DNA from: Caulobacter sp. 32-67-35
GTDB lineage: Bacteria; Pseudomonadota; Alphaproteobacteria; Caulobacterales; Caulobacteraceae
DNA length: 64,000 nt
NCBI GenBank assembly: GCA_002280875.1
Contig: NCEV01000003.1
Coordinates: 62,001 to 126,000, forward strand
Reading direction: 5' to 3'
Part shown: positions 8,613 to 17,959 of the stretch, piece after piece
Layout of the letters: each line of letters begins with the position of its first letter
Position numbering within the stretch: position 1 is the first letter of the stretch
Position numbers and translations under genes: made by a program
Notes under the pieces: model-generated
Database searches by the model: none
What the model was told of the DNA's origin: nothing
The model's input: only the letters and a program-made list of their open reading frames with translations

Positions 8613-11129
8613 CTACTCCGCGGCGCTAACCGTATCAGCCGCGGCCCCGGCCCGCACCCCCGCCAGGGCCTCCAGCAGCATGACCGGGTGCAGCGGCTTG
8701 GCCAGGTGCAGGTCGGCGCCGGCCGCCTTGGCCGAGGCGACGTGCTCTTCCATGGCGTTGGCCGTCAGCATGATGATCAGCACCGGCGACAGGCCGTTAG
8801 CCGCCTCGCGCGCCCGGATCGCCCGGGTGGCGGTCAGGCCGTCCATGACCGGCATCTGCATGTCCATCAGGATGGCGTCGAAGTCCTGGGTCTCGACCGC
8901 GGTCAGGGCCGCCTTGCCGTCCTCGACCATGGTCAGGACCACGCCGAACGGTTCCAGCACCACTTCGACGACCTTGCGGTTGGTGGGATGGTCTTCGGCG
9001 ACCAGAACGCGCAGGCCCGCCAGGGACATCGAGTCCGCCGGCGCCCGGCGTGCGTCGGCCTGCTGATCCTCGCACGGGGGCAAGGGAAGCTCGACCGAGA
9101 AGGTGGCCCCGGAGCCCAGCACCGCCCGGGCGTCGATGCGGCCGCCCATCATCTCGGCCAGGGCGGCCGAGATCGACAGGCCAAGGCCGGTGCCGCCAAA
9201 CTGACGGGTGATGGACTGGTCGGCCTGGACGAAGCGCTTGAACAGCCGCTCGCGCACCGTGTCGTCAAAGCCCACCCCGGTGTCGGCCACGGTGAAGACC
9301 AGTTGCTCGTCGCGGCGTTCGACCGTCAGCGAGATCGACCCCTTGCTGGTGAACTTGACGGCGTTGGCCAGCAGGTTGGACAGGATCTGGCTGATCCGGC
9401 CGGCGTCGCCCAGATAGCCGCCCGCCGCGTCGGGCGCGATGGACCAGGCAAAGTCCAGACCCTTGGCCTCGGCGGCGGCGGCGTGCAGCTCGGCCATGCC
9501 GCGCACCAGACGCTCCAGATCAAACGGCGCGGGGGTCAGCTGGAACTGGCCGGCCTCGATCTTCGAGACATCCAGGATGTCGCCCAGCACCTGCTCCAGC
9601 AGGCGGCCAGACGAGGCGACCAGCGACGCCAGGTCGCGACGCACCTTGGGATCCTCTTCCTCGGCCAGGCGATCGCCGATGGCGATGACGCCGTTCAGCG
9701 GCGTACGCAGCTCGTGGCTCATATTGGCCAGGAACAGCGACTTGGCCTGGTTGGCGCGCTCCAGCTCGGCCGTGCGCTCGGCGACGCGGTCTTCGAGGCT
9801 CCGCAACAGTTCCGCGTTGCCCTCCCGTTGCTGGTGCAGGGCGCGGGCCAGGCCGCCGATCTCGTCCTGGCGCGCCTCGACGCTCAGGGCGTCGTGGCGA
9901 TCGCCCGTGCGCTGGGCCTGGGCCAGCACGCCCAGCGGCCAGGCCACCTCGCGGCTGATCACGCGGTAGAGCAGCATCACCTGGACCACCACCCCCAGCA
10001 CGCCAAACAGCAGGATCCAGGAGGCGGTCTTGATCGACGACCACACCACATCGTCTGACGGGAAGGTCATCAGAAACCACCAGTTGGGCTCCTTGAGCCG
10101 ACCAAAGGCGACGACCCGGTCGCCACGCCGGTCGCGGATCGCACCAACAGCCTGGCCGGTGGCCTTGATCTGGCTCATCAGCTCGCGGACGCGATGGCGC
10201 GCCTCGACCTGGCGCACCCGCCCAAGATCGACCACGCCCTTCTGGGCCAGGCTCGGCGAGACGATCAGGTCGCCGTCGTCCGAGACGATCAAGTTGGTCG
10301 CGCCCGGCAGGGCGTCGGCCACCGCCCGCAGCAGGTAGGAATCCAGCGACAGGCTGGTCCCCCAGGAGCCCATGTATCGGCCCTGGTGATAGAAGGGCGT
10401 GATGCAGGCCGCGTTCAAACCGCGACCGCTGGGGTCGGAGATCAGCCGGCGCAGCTTGGTGCATCTCATCACCCGGCCGGGATTGTTCTGCGGCAGGGTG
10501 ATCTGGGCCATTTCTTCCTTGGAGATATCCAGGGTCGGCGGAGCGTCGCGGCGATAGTACAGCAGCCTGTCAGGCCGCTTGGGCCCGAACATCACCAGCC
10601 GCGTCTGGGGCGTGAAGAAGTAGAAGTTGTCGTAGTGGTGGATCTCGGTCTCGCCGGTATTGGCCACCACCTCCATGGCCGAGACGAACAGCGCCTTCTC
10701 GGCGGCGCTCATCAGGTCGGCCTTGGGCAGGAAGCCGCCGACACCATAGACAAAGTGGGGCCCTTCGCGTTCGCCGTCATACAGCGCCGGCGCGGTGCGC
10801 CGGGTGCCGTCGCCATGATCCCGGTACAGGCGGTCGAACTCACCCAGGGCGTCGGCGGCGTCGCGGCTTTCCAGACGCTTGACCAGGGCCTGGCTGGCGG
10901 CGTTGTGCACCTTGACCAGATCGGAAAACAGGCGGTCCTCGGTCTTCACCCGCTCGCCGGCATATTCGACCAGATGCCGCATCTGGGTGTCGGCCGCGCT
11001 CTTCTGCACGAACACGAAGGCGACCGCCGTCGCCACGCCGGTGACGGCGATCGACAGCACCGCGACGATCGCCAGCAGGCGGCGCGCCAGCGGCGAGGTC
11101 ATCCCGGTATTGGGCAACAGCCTTCTCAC
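8613..11129 (-). CDS. Hybrid sensor histidine kinase (periplasmic sensor, HAMP, HisKA, HATPase, REC)
   Basis: This gene encodes an 838-residue membrane kinase. One transmembrane helix (about 20-42) and another (about 368-390) flank a periplasmic sensor of dCache type (about 45-365). A HAMP-like linker and coiled coil follow (about 390-465). The HisKA box is NMSHELRTPLNG (His472). HATPase motifs are Asn589 in LLANAVKF, DTGVGF and GGTGLGLSI. The C-terminal receiver has acidic residues in VAEDH, the phosphoacceptor Asp756 in LMDMQMPVMDG, and Lys in LAKPL. The signal is unknown and no cognate regulator is adjacent. An alternative start is the ATG at residue 10. It is divergent from icd. Confidence 0.9.
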   Translation of the reverse strand: MRRLLPNTGMTSPLARRLLAIVAVLSIAVTGVATAVAFVFVQKSAADTQMRHLVEYAGERVKTEDRLFSDLVKVHNAASQALVKRLESRDAADALGEFDRLYRDHGDGTRRTAPALYDGEREGPHFVYGVGGFLPKADLMSAAEKALFVSAMEVVANTGETEIHHYDNFYFFTPQTRLVMFGPKRPDRLLYYRRDAPPTLDISKEEMAQITLPQNNPGRVMRCTKLRRLISDPSGRGLNAACITPFYHQGRYMGSWGTSLSLDSYLLRAVADALPGATNLIVSDDGDLIVSPSLAQKGVVDLGRVRQVEARHRVRELMSQIKATGQAVGAIRDRRGDRVVAFGRLKEPNWWFLMTFPSDDVVWSSIKTASWILLFGVLGVVVQVMLLYRVISREVAWPLGVLAQAQRTGDRHDALSVEARQDEIGGLARALHQQREGNAELLRSLEDRVAERTAELERANQAKSLFLANMSHELRTPLNGVIAIGDRLAEEEDPKVRRDLASLVASSGRLLEQVLGDILDVSKIEAGQFQLTPAPFDLERLVRGMAELHAAAAEAKGLDFAWSIAPDAAGGYLGDAGRISQILSNLLANAVKFTSKGSISLTVERRDEQLVFTVADTGVGFDDTVRERLFKRFVQADQSITRQFGGTGLGLSISAALAEMMGGRIDARAVLGSGATFSVELPLPPCEDQQADARRAPADSMSLAGLRVLVAEDHPTNRKVVEVVLEPFGVVLTMVEDGKAALTAVETQDFDAILMDMQMPVMDGLTATRAIRAREAANGLSPVLIIMLTANAMEEHVASAKAAGADLHLAKPLHPVMLLEALAGVRAGAAADTVSAAE

Positions 11130-11336
11130 GCCCGGTTCAGCCCCCCGATCTCTCGCCGGAGATCCTGATCACCCATCAAGGCGCAGCAGCCCTAAATATC
11201 GCCTGAAGAAAACGCCATTCCACCGTTCGGCTTTTCCCTTCACGCACAACAGTCTATAGGCAGCGCGTCCGCGCCGCGAACTGGTCCTGTGCGCCAGATT
11301 GCCTCAGGCGCGCCACCGCGAGAGGAAGACCCCGCA

Positions 11337-12548
11337 ATGGCCAAGATCAAAGTCGCCAATCCCGTTGTCGATATGGACGGCGACGAAATGACCCGGATCA
11401 TCTGGAAGCTCATCAAGGATAAGCTGATCTTCCCCTATCTGGACCTGGAACTGGACTATTACGACCTGTCGGTCGAGAACCGCGACGCCACCAACGACCA
11501 GGTGACGATCGACGCCGCCGAGGCCACCAAGCGCCACGGCGTCGCCGTCAAGTGCGCCACCATCACGCCTGACGAGCAGCGCGTCGAGGAATTCAAGCTC
11601 AAGAAGATGTGGAAGTCGCCCAACGGCACGATCCGCAACATCCTGGGCGGCGTGATCTTCCGCGAGCCGATCATCTGCCAGAACGTGCCGCGCCTGGTGC
11701 CCGGCTGGACCCAGCCGATCATCGTCGGCCGCCACGCGTTCGGCGACCAGTACAAGGCCACCGACTTCCTGTTCCCGGGCAAGGGCACCCTGACGATGAA
11801 GTTCGTCGGCGAAGACGGCGCGGTCATCGAGCACGAGATCTACAAGGCCCCCGGCGCCGGCGTGGCCATGGGCATGTACAACCTCGACGAGTCGATCCGC
11901 GACTTCGCGCACGCCTCGTTCGCCTACGGCCTGACGCGCAACTATCCGGTCTATCTCTCCACCAAGAACACCATCCTGAAAGCCTATGACGGCCGCTTCA
12001 AGGACATCTTCCAGGAGATCTTCGACGCCGAATACGCCGACAAGTTCAAGGCCGCCGGCATCCACTACGAGCACCGCCTGATCGACGACATGGTGGCCTC
12101 GGCCCTCAAGTGGTCGGGCGGCTATGTCTGGGCGTGCAAGAACTATGACGGCGACGTGCAGTCCGACATCGTGGCCCAGGGCTTTGGCTCGCTGGGCCTG
12201 ATGACCTCGGTGCTGATGACCCCGGACGGCCAGACGGTGGAAGCCGAAGCCGCCCACGGCACCGTCACCCGCCACTATCGCCAGCACCAGAAGGGCCAGA
12301 GCACCTCGACCAACTCGATCGCCTCGATCTTCGCCTGGACGCGCGGCCTGGCCCACCGCGCCAAGCTGGACAACAACCAGGACCTGGCAAACTTCGCCCT
12401 GACCCTGGAAAAGGTCTGCGTCGACACCGTCGAAAGCGGCTTCATGACCAAGGACCTGGCCCTGCTGGTCGGCGACAAGCAGTCGTGGCTGACCACCGAA
12501 GGCTTCCTCGACAAGATCGACGAGAACCTGAAGAAGGCCATGGCGTAA
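11337..12548 (+). CDS. icd: NADP-dependent isocitrate dehydrogenase
   Basis: This 403-residue TCA-cycle enzyme oxidatively decarboxylates isocitrate to 2-oxoglutarate, producing NADPH. It belongs to the eukaryotic-like NADP-IDH subfamily, shown by [23 protein letters not shown] at the N terminus, SPNGTIRN (substrate site), LIDDMVA with metal-binding Asp residues, and [12 protein letters not shown] near the nucleotide site. The start at 11337 has AGAGGAAGA about 9 bases upstream. A strong terminator follows. It is divergent from the hybrid kinase gene. Confidence 0.95.
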   Translation: MAKIKVANPVVDMDGDEMTRIIWKLIKDKLIFPYLDLELDYYDLSVENRDATNDQVTIDAAEATKRHGVAVKCATITPDEQRVEEFKLKKMWKSPNGTIRNILGGVIFREPIICQNVPRLVPGWTQPIIVGRHAFGDQYKATDFLFPGKGTLTMKFVGEDGAVIEHEIYKAPGAGVAMGMYNLDESIRDFAHASFAYGLTRNYPVYLSTKNTILKAYDGRFKDIFQEIFDAEYADKFKAAGIHYEHRLIDDMVASALKWSGGYVWACKNYDGDVQSDIVAQGFGSLGLMTSVLMTPDGQTVEAEAAHGTVTRHYRQHQKGQSTSTNSIASIFAWTRGLAHRAKLDNNQDLANFALTLEKVCVDTVESGFMTKDLALLVGDKQSWLTTEGFLDKIDENLKKAMA

Positions 12549-12556
12549 GCCAGAAG

Positions 12557-12584
12557 CGCCCCCCGGGAAACCGGGGGGCGTTTT
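12557..12584 (+). terminator. Rho-independent terminator of icd
   Basis: A ten-base stem, CGCCCCCCGG with CCGGGGGGCG, encloses a GAAA loop and is followed by TTTT. It begins 8 bases after the icd stop codon. Confidence 0.9.
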
Positions 12585-12600
12585 CCGTTTGGGGGCCCTC

Positions 12601-12733
12601 CCCTTCTCCCCTTGCGGGAGAAGGTGGCTCGCGTCAGCGAGACGGATGAGGGGTTGAAAACCCTGTCCGGCACGGTCTGCGCGACCCCTCATCCGTCGGC
12701 TGCGCCGACACCTTCTCCCGCAGGGGGAGAAGG
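12601..12733. repeat. Family 1 palindromic repeat, copy 2
   Basis: The ends match copy 1 (CCTTCTCCCCTTGCGGGAG and its inverted form), and the inner GGATGAGGGG pairs with CCCCTCATCC. It sits between the icd terminator and the 3' end of the convergent restriction-methylation gene. Confidence 0.85.
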
Positions 12734-12737
12734 ACCT

Positions 12738-15700
12738 TCACGCCGCCTTGCGCCCCGCATAGCGGCCGTCTTTCAGGGCGGTGACGTGGCCGTAGCGGAC
12801 CAGGGCCGGCAGGGCCTTGACCACGGCCTGTTCGATGCGCTTGCCGCCCTTGTTGAACGACCGGGCGATGGCGGCGACGTCCAGCGGGGCGGCGGCGTGG
12901 TCCAGCACCGACAGCACGGCGGCGGGGCGGTCGGCGGCGTCCTTGGGGAAGTCGGGTAGATCGTCGCCCGCCGCCGGGGCCTCGCCCAGATCCAGCTCGC
13001 TGGTCTTGGCCGCCGCCCCCTTGGCGAAGCGCGGGATCTGATAGTCGGGCCGCAGCCAGCGCACGTGACCGGCCGCCTCCTCGCGGGCCCGCTCGGCGTT
13101 CAGGGCCACCAGCCGCTCCAGGATCTGCTCATCGGTCAGGTCGCGCGGCCAGCCATAGGCGTCGGCCGTGGCGGCGTCGATCTGGTCGTGCAGTTCTTTC
13201 AGGATCAGCACCCGGCCGCGCGTCTTCTGGTCCTGCTCGATCGGCGTCAGGGCCGTGCCGGCCCGGACCTTTTCCAGCAGGTTGTACAGGCCCGTCAGGG
13301 TCAGGTCGGCATGGTCGGCCAGCACGGTCTTGCGCGTGGCGTCCAGCTCCTCGCCCAGGGCGCGCAGGCGGGCCTTGAGGGCTTCTGACGGGTCGGGAAA
13401 GGGGAACGGGTCGAAGCAGGCACTTTTCACGTAGACCGGCCTATCTTCGAGCAAACCGCCTGACGAGATTGCCCAATGAGTGTGAACGCGAGAAGAGAGT
13501 ATCGCTAGTATAGCGGCATCTTCGCTAGCAACGACGATCAATTTATTGTCCGGAAGAATCGAAATGTCTAGAAACTGAAAAACACGATGCTTAGTCGTTT
13601 CGACAGTCGCGAGGTAGCGGCCGAGCCCCTCAAGGGCAGGCCGCATATCGCGGCGTGGCTCGCCGAAGATCCACCAATTTTGCCTATAGGTCGCCCTGTT
13701 GTTGAGGTCGCGCTCAGGCTTCACCTTCTCCAGCAGGTGCTGGTACACCTCAGGGTAGTCGCGGCGCACAGCATCCGCCGGCACACCAAAGAGGTCGATG
13801 ACCATTACGCCGCGCGGTCGAGAGGTAAGGTCTCGACCATTGCGGTAAAGTCGGATGTGCTTCTCTAGCCCGGGTCGCTGACCTAAGCCTAGGTGCGCGG
13901 CTTCCTCAGGAGTTACGATAAACCCGCCGCCCATGAGTTGGAGGCCCCGAGAGGCTAGCCCCTTATTGGCCGCCAGACCTTTCGCACGGGTCAGATCATA
14001 ACCTACCGTGAGGTCAGAGTTCACCTTGCCTCGCTTCTCCGTGAAGGTCAGGACGGGCTCATCAGTATCCAGGCCGGTCTCGCTCGCCACCTCCCAAGCC
14101 ACGCCCTCGAGCTTCCCCCTCGCGGCTGCCGTCATCGCAATCCGAACCGCAGCGCTCTCGCGGCCGGCCTTGGTCCAGGGATGATCGCCGATGGCGAAGA
14201 TCAGGCTGATCGGCGGCTTGCCGTTCAGGTGGCGCTCCATGACCTTGCGCTGGAACACCTGGGTGATTGAATTGGTGGTCACGAAACCGAAGCGGCGCAG
14301 GATCGACTTCTTCCGAGCCAGGATCTCGGCCGACCGATCCCACCAGTACATGACGAAATCGGCGCTATCGTTCATGCCCTTGTGGGCGGCCCAAAGGGCC
14401 TCGGCATAGCCGGGCGGCATCCGCGAGCGCAGCGTCGAGCCGCCAATAAACGGCGGATTCCCCACGATGAACTCCGCCTCCGGCCACTCCGGCCGCCGGG
14501 CGTTGGGATAGGTCTCGACCCGCACGCCGTCCTTTTCGACCACGGTGGTCAGGGGATAGCCGTCCCAGGTCAGCACCGCGTCGCGGTTTTCGATATTGTG
14601 GAAGGCCTTCAGGATCGGTTCGGCCGGGTGGCCGCTGCGGCTGCGATAATGCTGTTGCAGATAGCCCAGCCACAGCACCAGTTCGGCGATGGCGGCGGCG
14701 CGGGGATTGAGCTCAATGCCCAGGAACTGGTGCGGATCCACCGTCTCGAAGCCCATGCTTTCGGCCTCGCCCAGCTGGACCAGGGTTTCCAGAACCTCGG
14801 CCTCCAGGGTCTTCATCAGCTCCAGCGACACATAGAGGAAATTGGCCGTGCCGCAGGCCGGGTCCAGCACGCGGGTGGCGCACAGCTGATGGTGAAAGGC
14901 GCGCACGGCCTCGCGGGCGGCCTTTTCGTCGCCGGCGTCGGCCAGGGCCTCGGCCTTGGTGCGCACCGCCCGCCAGTCGGCGCGCAGGGGCTCCATCACC
15001 GTCACATTGACCAGTCGCTCGACATAGGCGCGCGGGGTGTAGTGGGCGCCCAGGCGGCGGCGCTCATTGGGGTCCAGCGCCTGTTCGACCAGGGTGCCGA
15101 AGATGGCGGGTTCAACCTCGCGCCAGTTGTGCGAGGCGGCGACCAGCAGTTCGCCGATCTCTTCGCGGCCCAGTTCAAACGCCGTGGTCTGTTTGAACAG
15201 GCCGCCGTTGAAGTGCAGCACGCGGGCATCGATGGCCATGGACTCGCCGCCGGTGTCCATCGCCGTCCACAGCTCCTTGACCCGCTGGGGAAAGCGCTCG
15301 GGCGTCTCGACGCTCTTGCGCAGCAGTTGCGTAAACGCGCCCTTGGGCAGCAGTTCCACGTCCTCGGCGAACATCGTGAAGATGCAGCGCATCAGGAACA
15401 GGGCCACGTCTTCGGCCCGCGCGCCCTTGGCTTCCAGGGCCTTGGAGACGGCGGCCAGGCGTTCGGCGATCTGGCGGGTGACGCGGGCCGACTCGCGCGT
15501 CGGGTCCAGGCTGTGCGGATCGGTCCAGATCGTGGCCAGGCGGGCGCGGAGCCTGGGATCGCGCAGCTCGTCCAGATAGATCCGGAAACCCTTGCGGTCT
15601 GGGTAATAGGCATAGCCCCGGCCGGTGCCGGAAAAGTCGGCATAGATCTCGAAACAGTGGCCCACGTCGGCGACGATCAGGAACGGCGGGGCGGCATGGT

Positions 15701-16115
15701 CGGTGGGCAGCAGGTGCACATAGTCATTGGCCTGGTTGAAGGCCTTGCGCATCAGCACGTCCCAGCCCTTGGCCGTGGAGCGGCGGCCCAGCTGCTCGGG
15801 CTCTGCATCGGCTCCCGGCAGCGACAGTTGGTCGGGCGCGGCCTTCTTGGCGCCGGGGGCGTGGGTCTGCTTGGCCTCCAGCACGAAGGCGGCGCGCTTG
15901 TAGAGGTCGATGCGCTTGGCGCTGGCCCCGTCCAGGGTGGTGGAGCTGACGGCGCGCTCGAACACATAGTCGTTCAGATCACGGGCCGCGCCGGCCGGAT
16001 CGGGGCGCGGCACGCCCAGCACGTCGCACAGCTCGGACAGAAACATCTGGTAATTGGCGCGCTCGGCGCCGCCCTCGCGCGCGGTCCAGCGCGTGATGAA
16101 GTCTTCGACGTTCAT
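12738..16115 (-). CDS. MmeI-like (type IIL) restriction endonuclease-methyltransferase
   Basis: This single 1125-residue chain carries nuclease, methyltransferase and specificity functions. Near the N terminus a D-X9-E-X-K nuclease motif is visible (Asp70, Glu80, Lys82), the same numbering as I recall for MmeI. A helical connector runs to about 340. The gamma-type N6-adenine methyltransferase has motif I DPACGTANF (418-426) and motif IV NPPF (553-556). A target-recognition region follows (about 650-895), then conserved RPVYVKSACFDPFPFP, a helical segment, and a C-terminal winged-helix-like tail. It should cut beside, and methylate, one strand of an unknown site. DNA coding the recognition region (about 13430-14160) is less GC-rich than its flanks, which suggests exchange. 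No separate methylase or specificity gene is adjacent. Confidence 0.85.
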   Translation of the reverse strand: MNVEDFITRWTAREGGAERANYQMFLSELCDVLGVPRPDPAGAARDLNDYVFERAVSSTTLDGASAKRIDLYKRAAFVLEAKQTHAPGAKKAAPDQLSLPGADAEPEQLGRRSTAKGWDVLMRKAFNQANDYVHLLPTDHAAPPFLIVADVGHCFEIYADFSGTGRGYAYYPDRKGFRIYLDELRDPRLRARLATIWTDPHSLDPTRESARVTRQIAERLAAVSKALEAKGARAEDVALFLMRCIFTMFAEDVELLPKGAFTQLLRKSVETPERFPQRVKELWTAMDTGGESMAIDARVLHFNGGLFKQTTAFELGREEIGELLVAASHNWREVEPAIFGTLVEQALDPNERRRLGAHYTPRAYVERLVNVTVMEPLRADWRAVRTKAEALADAGDEKAAREAVRAFHHQLCATRVLDPACGTANFLYVSLELMKTLEAEVLETLVQLGEAESMGFETVDPHQFLGIELNPRAAAIAELVLWLGYLQQHYRSRSGHPAEPILKAFHNIENRDAVLTWDGYPLTTVVEKDGVRVETYPNARRPEWPEAEFIVGNPPFIGGSTLRSRMPPGYAEALWAAHKGMNDSADFVMYWWDRSAEILARKKSILRRFGFVTTNSITQVFQRKVMERHLNGKPPISLIFAIGDHPWTKAGRESAAVRIAMTAAARGKLEGVAWEVASETGLDTDEPVLTFTEKRGKVNSDLTVGYDLTRAKGLAANKGLASRGLQLMGGGFIVTPEEAAHLGLGQRPGLEKHIRLYRNGRDLTSRPRGVMVIDLFGVPADAVRRDYPEVYQHLLEKVKPERDLNNRATYRQNWWIFGEPRRDMRPALEGLGRYLATVETTKHRVFQFLDISILPDNKLIVVASEDAAILAILSSRVHTHWAISSGGLLEDRPVYVKSACFDPFPFPDPSEALKARLRALGEELDATRKTVLADHADLTLTGLYNLLEKVRAGTALTPIEQDQKTRGRVLILKELHDQIDAATADAYGWPRDLTDEQILERLVALNAERAREEAAGHVRWLRPDYQIPRFAKGAAAKTSELDLGEAPAAGDDLPDFPKDAADRPAAVLSVLDHAAAPLDVAAIARSFNKGGKRIEQAVVKALPALVRYGHVTALKDGRYAGRKAA

Positions 16116-16182
16116 AAGCCCCGATCACATCCCCAACAGCTCTGCAACCATAGGCCGCTTTGTTCGGGCTTGGCGAGACGGT

Positions 16183-16339
16183 CCCTTCTCCCCTTGCGGG
16201 AGAAGGTGGCGCGAAGCGCCGGATGAGGGGTCGCGCGGGCGGCGCCGTACCCGGTCGATCAGTCGGTCGCGGCGGAAAGGGCTTTCGACCCCTCATCCGT
16301 CAGCCTGCGGCTGCCACCTTCTCCCGCAAGGGGAGAAGG
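16183..16339. repeat. Family 1 palindromic repeat, copy 3
   Basis: It has the same terminal inverted arms as copies 1 and 2, with a longer spacer containing a GGTCGATC segment. It lies upstream of the restriction-methylation gene, in near-tandem with copy 4. Confidence 0.85.
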
Positions 16340-16366
16340 ACACCCTGGCCCGAGATCAGAGCAAAA

Positions 16367-16549
16367 CCCCTTCTCCCCTTGCGGGAGAAGAGCCTGCCCC
16401 GGACTTGATCCGGGGTGGCGCGAGGCGCCGGATGAGGGGTCGCACAGGCGGCGCCGCATCCGGTCGATCCGCCGGTCGCGGCGGACAGGGCTTTCGACCC
16501 CTCATCCGACCCGCTGGCGCGGGCCACCTTCTCCCGCAAGGGGAGAAGG
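16367..16549. repeat. Family 1 palindromic repeat, copy 4, with nested palindrome
   Basis: The arms match the other copies. After the left arm an extra segment carries its own small palindrome (CCCCGGA...TCCGGGG, 16398-16414), as if another element had inserted. The spacer also shares the CGGTCGATC segment with copy 3, so the two copies are related by duplication. Confidence 0.8.
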
Positions 16550-16636
16550 AAGCCTATCCACCCCGCTTCCCGCGCCTAACCCGCTGAAATCCCTCGCCCA
16601 AGGTGCCCCAGCTCCCCCGCGATCGCCGCCGCCCTA

Positions 16637-16986
16637 TACTGTCTTCACCTCAGGGCGATGGGGAGGGCGCGCGGCCAGCGACCTTTGCGGCCCTGGGGGG
16701 TGGTCGAGCGGAGAGCGCTCGTCGACGGCGCCGGGGCTCGGCATGAGCGCCGGCGCACCTGGATCCTTCTGGCGGCGGTCGGCCCTGGAACACAGAAACG
16801 ACGTGGGATGACAGGGTCGGCGAGAGGCGGCAGGCGGACGGAAACGTTCGCGGTCCGGGATCAGGCTTGCTGGCCTGGCCCGCCGTCGGCGGCCTAGACG
16901 GCCTGGCGTCAACAGCGCCCAGGGCCGTAAGCCGCCGGATAACGATCGCGCGGAGCGTCTGTCTGCGTCGAAACGGTATTTTTTCC
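16637..16986 (-). repeat. ~350-bp dispersed element, copy A (possible structured RNA)
   Basis: Read on the minus strand, this segment aligns along nearly its whole length with copy B at 22209-22566 (plus strand). Both open with TACCGTTTCGACG, then CGCTCCGCG and CGTTATCC. Both contain one identical 33-base block (16768-16800 here, 22401-22433 in B). Both end with GGTCGCTGGCC followed by GCGCCCT. Short gaps of uneven length and breaks in every reading frame argue against a protein. The conserved blocks suggest a mobile or structured non-coding element. It fills most of the gap between the restriction-methylation gene and the next small ORF. Confidence 0.7.
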
Positions 16987-17083
16987 TTCTCCGGGCGTGG
17001 CCCGGCGCTTCGCACCCCTCCCCGAACTTCGCAGCCAAAGCGCGAGGCTGAGACCTTGCGCCTCGACCCCGAGGAGTCTCACC

Positions 17084-17263
17084 ATGCCCCGCAGCAAGAC
17101 CATCGCACGCAACCGCACCTTCCCCGCCGTCGATCCCGTATGGCCTGCGGCGCGCAAGGCGCAACTGCGGCGCACGGTGTTCAAGAAGATGGCCAAGCTG
17201 CGCCTGAGCAAGGCGCCGCACGCTCCGGACATGGCGGGCGAGGCAGCCGAGGCCGCGCCCTGA
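17084..17263 (+). CDS. Small basic hypothetical protein
   Basis: This 59-residue ORF starts at 17084, with a GAGGAG Shine-Dalgarno eight bases upstream. The product begins MPRSKTIARNRTFPAVDPVW and is rich in Arg and Lys in its first two-thirds, with an acidic, Ala-rich tail. It has no signal peptide or membrane segment. I do not recognise the family. The good ribosome-binding site and coding-like composition support it, but the short length leaves doubt. Confidence 0.5.
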   Translation: MPRSKTIARNRTFPAVDPVWPAARKAQLRRTVFKKMAKLRLSKAPHAPDMAGEAAEAAP

Positions 17264-17363
17264 ACCGGCCGCGACCCACGTCCCGGTCCCGCCGCGCGCG
17301 AAGGGCCTTGCGAGGCCGACGCGAATAGCCCTTCTATGCCGCGTTAACCAATCGGGGCGCTCC

Positions 17364-17936
17364 ATGAGTTTGCAAAAGCGGATCTGGGACCTGATCGTCC
17401 TGGGCATCTTCGTGTTCGCGGCGGCCTTTGCGTCGGCGCCCTGGTTTGCGTTCCGGGCCCTGAAGTCGGCGGCCCAGTACGAGGACGTGCAGGCCATCGG
17501 CGAGCTGGTCGATTTCCCGGCCGTGCGCCGCAGCCTGACCGGCCAGCTGCAGGAGGCCGCGCCCGTGGCGGCGGCCGAGCCGCCGTCGATCTGGCGCGAC
17601 CCGATGGGGGCCATGCGGCGGGCCATCGAGCCGATCGCTCCGCCCGAGCCCAAGGTCGACCGCTATCTGACCATCGCCGGCATCTCGGCCCTGACCCGGG
17701 GCTATGCCCCCGGCGCGGCGCCGGCGGGCGCGGCCCGGCCCGAAACCGTGGGCGGCAAGGTCAAGGCCGTGGTGTCGGGCCCCTACCCCACCCTCGCCTA
17801 CTGGGATCCCAACCGCGTGCGGGTGGCGATGAAGCGGCCGGGCGACGCCAGGAAGGTGACGGTGTTCACCTTCCAGCGCCGCGCGCTGTTCACCTGGAAG
17901 CTGGTCCACATCAAGCTGCCCAGAGACGAGCGCTAG
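17364..17936 (+). CDS. DUF2939 domain protein
   Basis: This gene encodes a 190-residue protein with one N-terminal hydrophobic helix (IWDLIVLGIFVFAAAFASA), followed by the DUF2939 pattern PWFAFRALKSAAQYEDVQAI and LVDFPAVRRSLTGQL. The C-terminal half (VKAVVSGPYPTLAYWDPNRV...FTFQRRALFTWKLVHIKLP) resembles the lipid-binding-like tail of such proteins. It is probably periplasmic and inner-membrane anchored. The family has no established function. The AEC transporter gene follows 23 bases after its stop, so the two may be cotranscribed. Confidence 0.7.
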   Translation: MSLQKRIWDLIVLGIFVFAAAFASAPWFAFRALKSAAQYEDVQAIGELVDFPAVRRSLTGQLQEAAPVAAAEPPSIWRDPMGAMRRAIEPIAPPEPKVDRYLTIAGISALTRGYAPGAAPAGAARPETVGGKVKAVVSGPYPTLAYWDPNRVRVAMKRPGDARKVTVFTFQRRALFTWKLVHIKLPRDER

Positions 17937-17959
17937 GGCCAGGACCGCCGGTCTTCGCC

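Noticed and set aside
8613..10058. 500-codon plus-strand ORF antisense to the hybrid kinase
   Set aside because: It lies wholly inside a gene with clear kinase motifs and reads as His/Gln/Arg-rich shadow sequence.
16640..17015. Minus-strand ORFs over the dispersed element copy A (for example 121 codons with VSVFQGRPPPE)
   Set aside because: The similarity to copy B is at DNA level with frame-breaking gaps. The ORFs lack ribosome-binding sites and coding-like third positions.
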